DNA of 64,000 bases from Homarus americanus (GCF_018991925.1 NW_024736071.1:9505231-9569230), one strand, 5' to 3'; shown: positions 22,861-33,765, counted from the stretch's first letter. Notes: generated from the sequence alone by a model not told the origin. Made by a program: numbers and translations.

Positions 22861-23230
22861 AGTATATGCTTTGGACAAGTCTTAACTTAGTAAAAATGGT
22901 TCCACCTGTTAGTGTAGCAAGCAAATCTTGAGACGTGGGTAAGGGATATTGCTCGTCCTCAACAGCTTGATTAATGGTAACTTTATAATCACCACATAGT
23001 CTAACAGATTTATCAGCTTTAGGTAAAATTACTATAGGAGCAACCCAATTGCTCTTGGCAGTTTTCACAATAATTCCCTCATTCACAAGTCTGTCTGATT
23101 CCTTCTCAACCTCACCTTTCAACGTATAAGGAACAGGTCTGGACTTAGCATATATGGGTGTAACATCTTTGTCAATGGTGATATGAGCTTCATAACCCTT
23201 TATACCATCCTGTCCCTTAACAAATAAAAT
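22861..23230 (-). pseudogene. Gypsy reverse transcriptase, N-terminal part
   Basis: Motifs in order: EKESDRLVNEGIIVKTAKSN, WVAPIVILPKADKSVRLCGD, YPLPTSQDLLATLTGGTIFT and KLRL. In Gypsy RTs the last motif reads KLDL and carries the first catalytic Asp. Here it is Arg. The domain then stops at the LINE junction, so the second and third catalytic Asp are missing. Confidence 0.82.
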
Positions 23231-23590
23231 CTAGTATTTTTCAAGCAATTTCTCAAGACCTGGAACACTTTTACACATTCTAACACTAAATATCTCCTTC
23301 CAGTCCATCTCAAGTTCACACAACCAGTTCTTACCTAACAAAGTTGGTCTATTTACATAACTAGCTATAATTAATGGCAACTTCAAATTCTGATTTTTGT
23401 ACTTTACCTTACACTCTAATTTACCTTCTGTGTTCAAAATCTCTCCAGTATAGGTTCTCAACTTGACACCCGAGTCTTCTAAAGGCACATATGCACATAG
23501 CTTCTCATACATATCTCTACTCATTATGGAGAAATCAGCTGCAGTATCCACTTCCATGGTTACGGGTGTGTCATTAATGCACAAGTCCAC
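23231..23590 (-). pseudogene. Gypsy aspartic protease fragment
   Basis: The frame holds DTPVTMEVDTAADFSIMSRD, where the catalytic D-T-G of retropepsins reads D-T-A, and later PTLLGKNWLCELEMDW, the flap and C-terminal ILG-like motif. This is the domain order expected between gag and RT. The Gly-to-Ala change at the active triplet makes activity unlikely. Confidence 0.8.
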
Positions 23591-23914
23591 ATTATACCTC
23601 TGTTTAACTTTCTCTTCATGACTGGTGTAAATAGTAAATGCATGGGCACTCTCATCATTATCAGGTTAAAAATTACAAACACTCATGAATACTGTTTTCA
23701 TTTCCTTCTCATCACTTTCAACGACATATACTCTACCTTTATCACTTCTGGCAGGGGCTGTAATTTCTATCTCACAGGCAGGAGCAATATGTCCAATACG
23801 CTGACAATTGTACATCTTGAATTTTTTAACTTACACTGAAAGCTTTCATGTTTCCCTGGGCATCTCTTACATTTTAAATCAGCATGTGTTCCTTTTGTGG
23901 CATAATTCTTCCTT

Positions 23915-24606
23915 TTATCTAGTTACTTTACACACTGAGCCACTACTGCCAACTGTTTCACTACCGTTATTGGGAACAAATTCGCTGGTGTTTTTCTCTG
24001 CTAATTCCATGATTGTAGCTATCTGACATGCATTTTCAAAAGTTAAGTTAGTGATGTTCATTAACTTATTTTGTATTTTTTCATAATTCAGACCTATCAC
24101 AAACCTGTCTCTTAGAGCTAGGTTCAAGAACTGTCCAAAGTTACAGTGAATGGATAACTTCTTCAAAGCTACTATATAATCACTTACTGATTCATCTTTC
24201 CCTCTATGTCTTGTGCCAAATTTGTAACTTTCAGCGATCTCAAGTGGAGCAGGATCAAAATGTTGCTTCAGAATCTTGGTAATCTGAATCAGTGAGGAGT
24301 CTTTTGGTTTGTCTGGAGCAAGCAGATTGACCAGAATAGAGTAAACATTAGCTCCTACCTCTGTCAAAAAGCTTGCTTTCCTTTTCTCTTCTAGGGCCTT
24401 CTTCTTCTGAGCATCACCACCGTCATCCATTAACTCATTTGCCAGATAGAAGAAGTCCATTCTCTCACAATATGATGTGAAGTTCTCATTTTCTGCATCA
24501 TACTCCCCCACTCGTCCGATGTATCCACTGACGCCAGCCAGGTTCAGAGTAGCCTTCCCTTCAGGGGTCACTATCCTCTCTTCAAAGACTTCACCAACAC
24601 TTTGTG
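23915..24606 (-). pseudogene. Gypsy gag fragment
   Basis: A 250-codon open frame on the minus strand runs out of the LTR. Real gag probably starts after the PBS. It reads a capsid-like helical protein with NFTSYCERMDFFYLANEL, SILVNLLAPDKPKD, LKQHFDPAPLEIAESYKF and SVSDYIVALKKLSIHCNFG, the conserved matrix-capsid wording of Gypsy gag proteins. A zinc-knuckle remnant with frame breaks follows at about 23800-23910. No start or stop can be fixed with certainty. Confidence 0.8.
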
Positions 24607-24625
24607 AATCCCATCCTCTTCGCCA
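24607..24625 (-). promoter_or_regulatory. Primer-binding site of the Gypsy element
   Basis: The minus strand reads TGGCGAAGAGGATGGGATT one base after the LTR end. It has the TGG start required of a tRNA CCA complement. I could not assign the tRNA. Confidence 0.6.
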
Positions 24626-24626
24626 G

Positions 24627-24836
24627 TGTAGTATTTTACATGATTTAATGGGAGAAGGAGAAGCCACATGCTGACTCCTTACTCAGGTGGTTTATTGTTG
24701 TTGCTGTCGTATAACGTGCCTAACACATTCGTGATTACACAGGCCTAAACACATTCTAACTTTGGTAAGAAGTAACATATTATATAATGTATATATAGTC
24801 AATAAAGGCAGCATATAAACATACACATATATAACA
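24627..24836 (-). repeat. 5' LTR of the Gypsy element
   Basis: In element orientation this 210-bp LTR begins TGTTATATATGTGTATG and ends ATACTACA. It is highly similar to the solo LTR at 57999-59008 once the inserted MITE there is removed. Confidence 0.85.
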
Positions 24837-24869
24837 GTAGCAAACAGGAATTATGCTCAGGCTTTAACA

Positions 24870-25580
24870 GGGTCACAGGAGGTGGCGGAGAGTAATGCAG
24901 GATCAGAACAGATTCTACAACAACAAGGGACTCTGAAGAAGTGTGTCGAAGAAATGGCAATTAGCGGACATATTGATAGGGAAGAGGAGGTACAACGGGA
25001 ACGTTTCTACAGGAACAACTTAATAGTTTTTGGAGCCCCTGAGAGCCAGGCGGAGGGAACTGATAGTAGGATAACACACAATAAGATGCAGTTTAAGAAT
25101 ACTGTATTTGTACAGAGGTTCTGAAGATACCATCAACCCCTCAGGATGTGAGGAGGCTGGGACAAAAGCAGGGGGACAAGCTTTGAGTGAGGAGAAGAAA
25201 TGAGAGGTTATTTGGCAGGCAAAAAACTTAGCAAGGAGCGAGGCATTTTGGAATGTATTCAATCACCCAGATCGCATGGTAATACAGAGGGAACAGCACA
25301 AGAGGCTCCTGCAGGGCTTGAAGCAGAAGAGGGAGGAGTCAAGGCGGAACGGGGATGTGTGTACATGGGTTATATTCAGGAGGGGAGTGGAAGCAAGTGT
25401 GCCGACACAGAGCCAGGGGGCAGCAGCGCACCCTCCACCTGCTCTACCCCCCACCCGAGAGGTGGCACCAGCTCCGCCTACCAGACAGGAGCAGGCGAGC
25501 TCCGTGTAAACAATGAAATTTTTAACCACACCCTGCAAAATACTGCAGCTTCTGGCTGGAGTTACTACTAAGAGCAGAGA
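24870..25580 (+). pseudogene. LINE ORF1 (family A), decayed
   Basis: Plus-strand frames give a coiled, charged N-terminal part with REEEVQRERFYRNNLIVFGA (the R-x-NNL(I)VFG motif at the start of the LINE ORF1 RRM-like domain). Then, after frameshifts, come VRRLGQKQGDK-like, FNHPDRMVIQREQHKRLLQG and LKQKREESRR motifs, followed by a Pro/Ala-rich tail (25400-25510). The second block is the usual C-terminal domain of RNA-chaperone ORF1p proteins. It lies directly upstream of the matching ORF2 on the same strand. Confidence 0.75.
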
Positions 25581-25589
25581 CGTTACCGA

Positions 25590-28360
25590 GAACAAATTCT
25601 GGCTTGAATGTCATCTACACTAATACTGACACGTTCCTTGATAAGAGAGAGGAGTTTGAAACACTACTGAAGGTACACCAACCAGAAATTGTAGTTGTAT
25701 AACTGTTGTACAAGAACAGGAGAATCGACCCAGAGGAATTTGAGTTCAGTATTGCTGGATATGACTAATTTACAAACCTTTCTCAAGAAACTTGCAAGAG
25801 GGGTGTGGTTATCTATGCTAGGCAAGACCTTAGAGCCAACCAGGCGAGGGTACAGGGAGAGGATATTTTTGAAGAGTCCAAGTGGTGTAAAATTAAATTA
25901 AAGGGAGGGGACTTACTTATTATCGGGTGTATCTACAGATCCCCAAACTGTAGCCCACTAAATCAAAGGAGCTGAAAAGCCATAATATACAATGCAGCGA
26001 TGCTCAATCCTAGCCACCTCCTTATCATGAGGGACTTTAACTATGGCAACATCGACTGGAGAAACTCTTTTTGTTGAAATTCTGAGATAATTTTCTGTTC
26101 CAACATGTTGAAGACCCGACACATTACAGAGGGGAGCAAACACCCAAGCCACTAGACCTCATTATAACAAATGAGGAGGGTATGGTGGCCGAACTGGAAC
26201 ATCTAGCCCCAGTTGGCACCAGTCATTCAGTTTTAACTGTTACCTAGTTCATGATAAAGCCAGACCAAAGTGGAAATATTATAGGGGAAATTACGACAGG
26301 ATGAGGGAAGAAATAAGGGGTATCAACTGGCCTGACTCACTAAGGCACAAGAACTCAGACACTATGCTGAATATCATAACTAGTAAAGTGACCCACTTGA
26401 TCGATAAATATATACCCAAGACCAAACCCAGTGCCTCTAGGAATGCGAGGGGATCCCTACACATGAAGCATGCGGCGGTCGACAAATTTCAGAAGAAAAT
26501 CCAGAAATTCAAGACGTGGGTTAGGTCAAACGATGAGCAGGACAGGAGAATGTATGGAAGAGCCAGAAACCAAGCAAAGGCAGAGTGTAGAAGGGCTAAA
26601 AAGGAGTTCCAGAGGCTGGTTGCAAGCGAGGTCAAATCAAACCAAAGGCGTTTTACCAATATGCAAAGTAAAAATTAAAAACGCAAGTTGGAGTATCAGA
26701 CCTGAGGCTTGAAGATGGTAGTTACGCATATTCTGATCAGGATAAAGCTGAGGCGTTGAACAGCTTCTTTTCTTCGGTGTTCACAAGAGAGGATGCGATT
26801 AATCTTCCTGCGTTTGAGGACAGACGGTTCGACACAGCACTGACCCACATTGTGTTCACAGAAGAGGTTATAAGAAATAAACTGTCAAAGTTAAACGTCC
26901 ATAAGAGTCCCGGCCCTGACATGGTGCATCCCAGAGTGCTAAGAGAGTTGTGTAACGAGCTTGCCGAGCCCCTGAAGAGTCCTGCTCTGTAAATGCCTGC
27001 ATGAACAAAAGGTCCCCAGTGATCGGAAAATGGCTTATGCGAGTCCTATCTTTATGAAGGGCGATCGTCACTCCACGAACACCTATAGACCAGTGAGTCT
27101 AACCAGCATAGTGTGTAAGGTGTTAGAGAGCATTATAAGAGATGCCATGATGGAACATCTACTATGAAACAACCTTGTTAAGGACTGCCAACACGGTTTT
27201 ATGCCGGGGTGCTCGTACTTAATACAATTCCTCAAAATATTGGATATTTGGACCCATATTATGGAACGGGGTGGTAAAATCGACAAAATATACCTAGATT
27301 TTGTCAAGGCTTTTGACAGTCTACCCCAAAAAAAGCTGAAAACCAGACAAGAAGGGTACGGAATTCGGGAAAAAGTACTAGCGTGGATTGAAGACTTTCT
27401 ATATGACTGCAAGCAGTGTGTGGTGATTAATGGCACAAAATCATCATCTGTACCTGTCACAAGTGGGGTACCACAGGGCAATGTATTGGGCCCGCTGTTG
27501 TTTGTTTGTTTCATAAATGACGTGTCTGACATTGTACACTCCTCCAAACAAATGTTTGCGGATTTTGGCAAGTTATTTCGAGAAATCAAGAACCAAGCGG
27601 ACTGTGAAGAGCTGCAAAAGGATCGCTGTGAGGTCCAAGAATGGTCGAAGAAATGGCTGCTGAGATTCAGTGTCACGAAGTGTAAGAGGATGCACCTGGG
27701 GCGCACCAACGGTAAGGAGGCGAATCATATGTCCTAACGGGTTGAAGAAACTGCACTATTTGAGATTGAATGTAAGAAGGACCTAGGTGTGTATGTTGAC
27801 AATGAACTAAAGTTCTTGGGCCATTGCGAGAAGAAGGTAAATCAGGAAAATAACTTATGAGGTTTTATTTATACGAAGTTCGTTCAGATATCTAGACGTT
27901 CCATCCCTCGTTACGATCTTAAAGAGTTAAGGGTTTCCCCATCTGGACTACTGTCACCCTGTTTGGTCCCCAAGATATGCTAGGGACTGTCAGTTGGTTG
28001 AAAATGTTCAAAGGATGGCTATCAGACTGGTGCCTGCACTTTGGCACCTCAACTACCCTGAGAGATTAGAGCACCTGAACTTGCCTAGCTTATACTGCAG
28101 ATGGGCAAGAGGCGACCTAATTGAGGTGTATAAACATCTCAAGGGGCACTAACTTTTTCGGAGTGAGAGTTGTGAACTCTTGGAACAATGTGCCAGAAAG
28201 TGACAGCACCAAGTGTGAGCTCAAACAAGACCAGCCTTGACCAACACTGGAGCAGGTTAAAGTACATTCAGGAGCCGGTGCATGCCCAGTACTTGCCAAC
28301 AGTGCGTAACAGAGACGTGACCGATCACCCAAGTGGCTAACGAGCCGATCAGTGGTGAAG
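25590..28360 (+). pseudogene. CR1-like LINE ORF2 (family A): endonuclease plus RT, decayed
   Basis: This is the longest family A copy. Endonuclease pieces are in shifting frames: NVIYTNTDTFLDKREEFETL near 25610, RGVVIYARQDLRANQ near 25800, GCIYRSPNCSPLNQ near 25925, and a RDFNYGNIDW block near 26035. A linker follows (26301-26680), then RT with NVHKSPGPDMVHPRVLRELC (26895), DFVKAFDSLPQ (27300), SGVPQGNVLGPLLFVCFIND (27465) and a catalytic box decayed to FADF (27555). The C-terminal part is at 27930-28130, and the 3' end near 28330-28360 matches the ends at 10935 and 17530. More than ten frame breaks or stops make it inactive. Comparing the copies would allow the family to be defined. Confidence 0.85.
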
Positions 28361-28364
28361 AGGA

Positions 28365-28870
28365 CAAAAGTATTCCTCTGGAGCTGGCGGAAGCCTTCCC
28401 CACTAGAGGTCACAGCTCAAGGCTCAAATTAAGCCACAAGTCCAGAAAAGTGTGAGGGCAAATTTTTTCGGAGTGATGGCAGGGTCTCAATTGTTTCTCT
28501 TACTTGACAACACAACATACATACAGTATAGGAATTCTCACTATTGATTTTTATTTAATTTTTGTATTTCTTTATAGTGTGATTCTTAATTATTATTATT
28601 AGTGTGTTGTTATTATTACTAGTGTTATCATTATAATTTATTTTTATTTTTATTATAAATTTTATTTACTATGAATTACTGTACTGTAGTGGGTAAGTGA
28701 CATGTGCCCAGGTGGGCTAATCCCCGTAAAAAAAAAAAACTTCTTGGAACAATCTACCAGAGACTGTTTTAATGGCACCGAGTAAGCTCTTTCAAGACCA
28801 GACTTGACCACCACTGGAGCAAGTTCTACTGTACATTCAAGAGCCAGTGCACACTTGCCAACAGCAGTGG
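28365..28870 (+). pseudogene. Family A LINE 3' fragments split by a short repeat
   Basis: Family A C-terminal sequence reappears at 28385-28480 (GGTCACAGCTCAAGGCT, GTGAGGGCAAA) and resumes at 28735-28870 (CTTCTTGGAACAATCTACCA, then TTCAAGAGCCAGTGCAC). The 28485-28734 insert between them is the SINE-like repeat described next. Confidence 0.7.
28485..28734 (+). repeat. Unclassified SINE-like repeat, copy 1
   Basis: It begins near AGGGTCTCAATTGTTTCTC, runs through AT-rich, ATT-repeat-prone sequence, and ends CCCAGGTGGGCTAATCCCCG plus an A-run. The same order is seen at 55650-55990 and in part at 50315-50545. No clear tRNA-type A or B box was found, so the class is open. Confidence 0.65.
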
Positions 28871-28879
28871 CGTACCATG

Positions 28880-29479
28880 GTTGCAACTACCAAACAGGAA
28901 GGTACTACTGTATTGTCTAATGGTAGACCCTGCTGCCACATGGCACCACAAAAATTGTGACCAAGTCCCAGGTTGCTGATCTGACTTTCAGCCTCCTTTA
29001 CATACAATTGCATGCATTTGTACCCATTATACAGTATTTACAGAAACCTTAATAAATAGTTCATTTTAGCATGTTATTGATAGGATGGTTATGTCTATAT
29101 GTCCATTGATGGCATGCAGCTTATCCTTCTGCAGGCAATGAGGGACGCTAAGTCTCCTCGACTTTCCTGAGTGAAAACTGTGAAGACTCTAAAATTAAAT
29201 CTGTATTATTGAAGATACTAATTAAAAATATATTTTGCTTTCTATTAGGCATGCAATGCATACCTTGCATTCATTCAGAATATGCCACAGGCCCACAGGC
29301 TAGCAAATGTCAAGGGCTTGTTTTTGGCAGAGTATCACAAAACTTCACCTTCTTTTCAGCAAATGTGTCTTTTTCTGCAATGTTTTGCAGGTCTCTGAAG
29401 AACAGTTTAAAGTTCTTCAGTGTTCAACAGGTTGTTTTCCTCTTTCTTGTTTTGTCTTCTCCTTCCTCTCTTGCATTTA
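28880..29479. other. Unassigned stretch
   Basis: A fragment of the SINE-like repeat's 5' part (CACAAAAATTGTGACCAAGT) is at about 28945-29010. Otherwise nothing is recognised. Confidence 0.5.
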
Positions 29480-29760
29480 TTGTGAATGATGACCTAGTCA
29501 GGAGCTGAGCCAAACACTATCTTGTTTCACTGGCCATAAGGGACTGCATATTGTGGGAGAGGCCCATTTACTCAAAGCTGATGGTGTTTTTGTGAAGCAC
29601 ACAAAGCCACCACCTTTCTTTCCTGTTACATTGAGCCTTTCTGACTTTGATCTGGGTCTACTTGGTTGAACTTCTGCTTCGATTGCTTCACTAAGTTTCC
29701 AGCTTCAAATTCAGCTTTGACCTCTTCAGGAAGCTGATGCATTTACACATTGATTAATCC
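29480..29760 (-). pseudogene. Decayed coding fragment of an unnamed invertebrate protein family
   Basis: Read on the minus strand, one frame gives PEEVKAEFEAGNLVKQSKQK and FNQVDPDQSQKGSM before a stop. A nearby frame gives TGKKGGGFVCFTKTPSALSK followed by W. The wording resembles a widely scattered metazoan hypothetical-protein family with a VDPDQAQ-like and a GKKGGGI-like motif. That match is from memory and unverified. Stops and a frameshift show the fragment is dead. No terminal repeats were found around it. Confidence 0.4.
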
Positions 29761-30169
29761 CAGCGCGCAAAGATAATGTGGTTGTACCCAGTGGCGTATG
29801 TAGGGGGAGGGGATGTGGCAATCGCCCCCACTATTGCCCTGAACTCATTCAACTCAATGCAATTAGTTCACGAGGTTGTAAGAACGTAGAGATTTCTGCC
29901 AGAGTAATATTTGTGCACTGTGCAGATTGCAAAATATTTATTTTTTCACACACAAAACTCATTGTGGCTAGAGACAAATTATACTGTTATGCCAAGGCAT
30001 AATTTGATATTATAATGTTTGTAAACTAGGCATTTTAATTATTTTCTATCCCAAGCAACAGTTAATTTGGCAAGTTTAGGGAGATGTTCTTGTAAATATT
30101 GATGTACAGTATTACCTATGCAAAAACTTTCTGGAATAAATTACAGCATTTTAGTTATGATTTACATCT
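29761..30169. other. Unassigned AT-rich stretch
   Basis: No gene, terminal repeat or simple repeat of note. Confidence 0.5.
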
Positions 30170-30724
30170 TATTGTAAGCCTCGATCAGAGTAGAACGTTT
30201 TAGAACTTCACAGGCATATCAGGGTGACACTGGGATATTCTAGAGGCATCTGATGAGGTACAGTATATAAGTGGCAGCATGCGGCCTAGTCAGTCAGTCG
30301 ATCGTTTCTGATCAGAGTGTGAAGTATAGGCCTTGTAGTGATAACCGGAGACAAATGTTGTGCAAGTATTGTGGAATTGTTGTGAAGAATATAAAGTGAA
30401 AAGACTAAGGAATTGTACACTGGTAGTGTGCTGACTGTATACATATTAGAAATGAGAAACCTAGTTGCAAATATATACCCTGTGAACAGTGTTGTGAAGA
30501 ATTGGTGATTACTAAAGGGACTACAGTGCACAAGGGTGTTTCTGTGACGTGGAGGAAATCTACCGGCCAGTTGTTTGTTGGTACATTAATACTGATCGTC
30601 AGGAAATTACTGGAGATTGGTGGGAGAGCCAGTGGTAATTCGACGATACTTGTGATATATCTACTGCTTCTGTATGTAAGACCTGGCTGGAAGATAGGTA
30701 AGCGGCGAAAAGAGGGTCATAACA
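30170..30724 (+). repeat. Candidate 5' LTR of the plus-strand Gypsy element
   Basis: The right end (...CATAACA, 30724) is fixed by the primer site that follows. A TATATAAG box lies at about 30265-30272, with an AGTCAGTCAGT initiator-like run about 20 bp downstream. The left end (TGTAAGCC near 30175) is a guess because no second LTR is present for comparison. Confidence 0.5.
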
Positions 30725-30725
30725 C

Positions 30726-30743
30726 TGGTGTCAGGGGTGGGAT
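30726..30743 (+). promoter_or_regulatory. Primer-binding site, tRNA-Leu type
   Basis: It reads TGGTGTCAGGGGTGGGAT, one mismatch from the complement of the tRNA-Leu(CAG) 3' end with CCA, and starts one base after the LTR end. Confidence 0.75.
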
Positions 30744-30769
30744 AGCCTAGCAGTGAGATATTAGGTAAG

Positions 30770-32190
30770 ATGGAAGGTGAAGGTGTCCAGACCAGAAGCC
30801 AAGCCAGGCAAGGGGAGATTTCCTTGGCTGATCAGATGCAACTCCTACTATCACAACGAGAAGAACAGAAGGAGCAACAAACCAGATTGCAAGAACAGCT
30901 ATGATCACAGTGAAAAGAATAGAAGAAGCAACAAACAAGGTTGCAAGAGCAATTGCAAGGACAAAGAGAAAAACAGAAACATGATAATGTGCAGCTGCAA
31001 GTGAAAATTCAGGAACAACTGCAGCAACAGAGAGAAGAACAGAAGCAAAAACTACAGCAGCTGCAGGAAGATATCGACAAGAAAATTCTTTAACAGGATG
31101 AGGCTCTGTAAGTGATGTCTAACAGATGGGATGATGCATTTCATGAGGTGCAAGTGGAAGTGGGTGAAAAATTAAAACTGCACAAACAAAAAGTGGATGG
31201 TGAGATGACAGAGGTACTTGAAAAGCTAACAATACAGGTAGTGAACAGTGAACTTAAAAAAGTCAGTAGCAGGATGGAAGTGCTGGAGAATTGTCTAAGA
31301 CCAGGGCATCAGCCAAGTTCTAGTGACCCCTATAATTGTGATGGTGTGAGTGAAACATCGTTTGTGCTCGCTCAGAGTAGAGTGAATAGTGTTGAAAAGG
31401 ATGGAAAATACAATGAGTATGTGGAAAAAGGAAGTGTTGAACTGAATTACATAGCACCTGAGTTCAGACCCCAATCTATGCCAAATGAAGTGATGAACTA
31501 TCCAATAGAGCCAGAGAAGAAGAAACCACAGGAATTCGATGGCAACGTCTCATGGGAAGCATACCAAGTACAAGTTGAGTTAATAGCTGAATAAAACGGG
31601 TGGGACGACAAGCATTGTGCAGCGCAATTAGCCACAAGTCTTAAGGGCGCAGCTATGGAGGTTCTCAGCCAGTTGACGAAAGAGCGAAGCAGTTACATGT
31701 CACTGGTAAAGGTACTGGAATGAAGGTATGGAACCAAGCATCAAAATGAGGTTTACAGGCCCAGATTCTGCACTTGTACCCATAATCGAGGTGAAACACT
31801 GCAACAGCTTGTTCAAGACCTGGAAAGTGTGGCTCACAAGGCATACCCTGGAGCATCACCTGATCTGTTAACCGTGTTGTTGAGGGACCGATTTGTGCAT
31901 GCATTGGACAGCACGCAGCTCAAGATTCAGGTGAAGCAGTTCCAACCAGCAACTCAACAGGAAGCTTTGGCTAGAGTCCTGGAGTTTAAATCTTATGTGA
32001 GGTCAAGTTTACCAAGCTTCAAGGCGGAGTTTAGCTCCTGGATTTAAAGCACGAAAAGATCAAGTACAAGAGACAAAAAGATTTAAAGGAACCTGCTGGT
32101 ATTGTGAGAAGATTGGGCACAAACAGGAGGACTGGTACAAGCAGAAACGAGAGGAAGAGAAGGGCAATACAAAGAGGAACATGTAGAGTA
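30770..32190 (+). pseudogene. Gypsy gag polyprotein, decayed
   Basis: The ATG at 30770 follows the PBS by 26 bp. The first 44 codons (MEGEGVQTRSQARQGEISLA..., then a Gln/Glu-rich coiled coil) end in TGA. The coiled coil resumes to about 31090. The capsid part follows at 31500-32040 in two or three frames: PQEFDGNVSWEAYQVQVELI, AAQLATSLKGAAMEVLSQLT, NRGETLQQLVQDLESVAHKA and LLRDRFVHALDSTQLKIQVK, all typical Gypsy gag wording. A CCHC zinc knuckle appears at about 32095-32140 as CWYCEKIGHKQEDW, where the final Cys has become Trp. Stops at 31594 and 31722 also break it. Confidence 0.83.
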
Positions 32191-32194
32191 GAAG

Positions 32195-32580
32195 ATGGAG
32201 TGATGGTGGGAAAAACTTTAGTCGATCCATCTGCCGAGAAGGTACCTGTAACTGTGGCCAATTTCACTCTCCTACCAAAGAAAATACAGCAAGGAGTGGC
32301 AGTTGGACTGTGCCAAGAAGTCAACCAGAAGTAGCAGCCCAGGACCTGCAAGAGAAACATGATCAAGCAGAAAAATGGTCTGCCCAACCGTTTACAGGAC
32401 TTGTTTGCCAGGAGCTTCCAGTGCTTGGATGAGGCTCAGGTAATACAACTGAAACAGTTATTATTGAAGTATACAGATGTCTTCTCTGCAGGGAACCTAG
32501 ACCTGGGTTGTACAGACCTGGCACAGCATCTGAAGCTGTACCAGGTCTGTACAACCCAGGTGGCCAGTGTAGCTGGTTGA
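32195..32580 (+). pseudogene. Gypsy pol fragment (protease-RT linker), truncated
   Basis: The frame contains VDPSAEKVPVTVANFTLLPK, GVAVGLCQEVNQ and, after a stop, RLQDLFARSFQCLDEAQVIQ and LLLKYTDVFSAGNLDLGCTD. This is the region just upstream of RT in Gypsy pol. Protease is missing between gag and this piece, and everything from RT onward is lost beyond a hairpin at 32501-32561. Confidence 0.75.
32501..32561. repeat. Near-perfect inverted repeat (hairpin) at the broken end of pol
   Basis: A 21-base left arm (32501-32521, ACCTGGGTTGTACAGACCTG plus G) has an exact reverse complement at 32541-32561. A further five bases pair after one mismatch, leaving a 7-base loop. Confidence 0.9.
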
Positions 32581-32581
32581 C

Positions 32582-32904
32582 AGGTCCAGTTCGGATGAGT
32601 TTGCTTTTGCTGGGCAGGCTCACACATCATACAGTAATTATGCTTATGTATGCTCTCCGAACAACATGTAAGTTCTGAAGATCATCATCGATGTCTTATG
32701 TTTACAAGTCCCTTCCTCACAAAATACAGACAAACTGTCTGACAGTGAAACTCGAAAGACATCATGCTGAAGAAGAATTCTCAAACTTTATCCGAGGGTC
32801 CAAAGCAACCTTATCATAGATGCTATCCACAAGACTACTTAAGTATGAAACAGGAATGGTACAAAATCTTCCTTGGGTTGAGTATAGTGCAAGTACCAAT
32901 AGCA
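32582..32904. other. Unassigned stretch
   Basis: No gene recognised. The right end is the TA target of the next element. Confidence 0.5.
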
Positions 32905-32906
32905 TA

Positions 32907-33765
32907 CAGGTAGTTCTGCTATAACGCGATAATTGTGTTCTTGTAAAATATCGTGCTATAGAAAATCGCGTAATAGAAATAACAGGGCTTATGGAGAAAA
33001 TAGGGTTAGGTGCAGATTACTCGAAATCGAAAAAATTTAGTAGTTAGCCTAACACAAAGGCTAGCACAGTCTAAATAAATGTTACATTCATATCTAATAA
33101 TGAAATCATACAGTAAATGTAACACTTTACTTGATGGGGGAGAAGGGTGATTTTGAGGTTGATAAAATCGAGCTTCTCTTCAAGTGTTATATCCTTTCTT
33201 TTACGATCATCACCGGGAATTCTATCACCAGAACGCTTCTTGTTGATATTCTTCTTTACTATATTCACAGTTAATACAGTGGGGTATGCAATTGGTTCTA
33301 GAACCTTGTTCATTATAGCATTCGTTCGTTATAGGATTAATCCGTTCCAGGCCCCAAATACAACCACTTAACACTGAAAAATATAATATAAAATTGTAAA
33401 AATTGTAAAAAAGTGCGTAAATATGCATCTAAACCCCTGAAATAAAGAATATAATTAATATTTGTAATAAAAAAACAATAAATTAGAAAAAGAAAAAAAA
33501 AAAAATTTAAATAATGTTCGTTGTAGGAGTTTCGTTCTTTATAGCATTCTCAATTTTATAGGTAAAACCGTTCGTTATAGGAATATTCGTAGTAGGATCC
33601 GTTCGTTATAGCATACCCCACTGTACCACAAAATTGGAGAAATAGTAAGCAAAAATCGCGTTATAGCAAACAAGCGTTCGCGTTATACAAATATCGTTCC
33701 TAATTCATAAATCGCGTTAGAGGAAATTCGCGTTATCAAAACACGCGTTATAGCAGAACTCACTG
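32907..33765 (-). mobile_element. Tigger/pogo-type transposon remnant with TA target duplication
   Basis: Terminal inverted repeats CAG(G/T)...AGTTCTGCTATAACGCG are seen at 32907 and, inverted, up to 33765. TA flanks both ends (32905-32906, 33766-33767). On the minus strand a short frame (about 33071-33265) reads KKRSGDRIPGDDRKRKDITL then EEKLDFI. This is the start of a pogo/CENP-B-type DNA-binding domain, so the element derives from an autonomous Tigger-like transposon. A second element is nested at 33277-33623. Without it the length is about 510 bp. Confidence 0.82.
33277..33623. mobile_element. Nested TA-target MITE
   Basis: Exact 13-bp terminal inverted repeats CAGTGGGGTATGC / GCATACCCCACTG with flanking TA (33275-33276, 33624-33625). 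Repeated TTCGTTATAG words lie near both ends. It is 347 bp, non-coding, and inserted inside the 32907-33765 element. Confidence 0.85.

Larger units (their letters stand above)
22861..24836 (-). mobile_element. Gypsy-type LTR retrotransposon, 5' half only
   Basis: On the minus strand, the 5' LTR (24627-24836) is followed by a primer site, gag (23915-24600), protease (23231-23590) and the start of RT (22861-23230). RT ends after GGTIFTKLRL, at the junction with the CR1-like LINE. The rest of pol, integrase and the 3' LTR are absent from the window's left part. A solo LTR of the same family is at 57999-59008. Confidence 0.85.

Noticed and set aside
29209..29508. 99-codon plus-strand frame with a hydrophobic N-terminus considered as a secreted protein.
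   Set aside because: It overlaps the better-supported minus-strand relic at its right end and has no other gene evidence.
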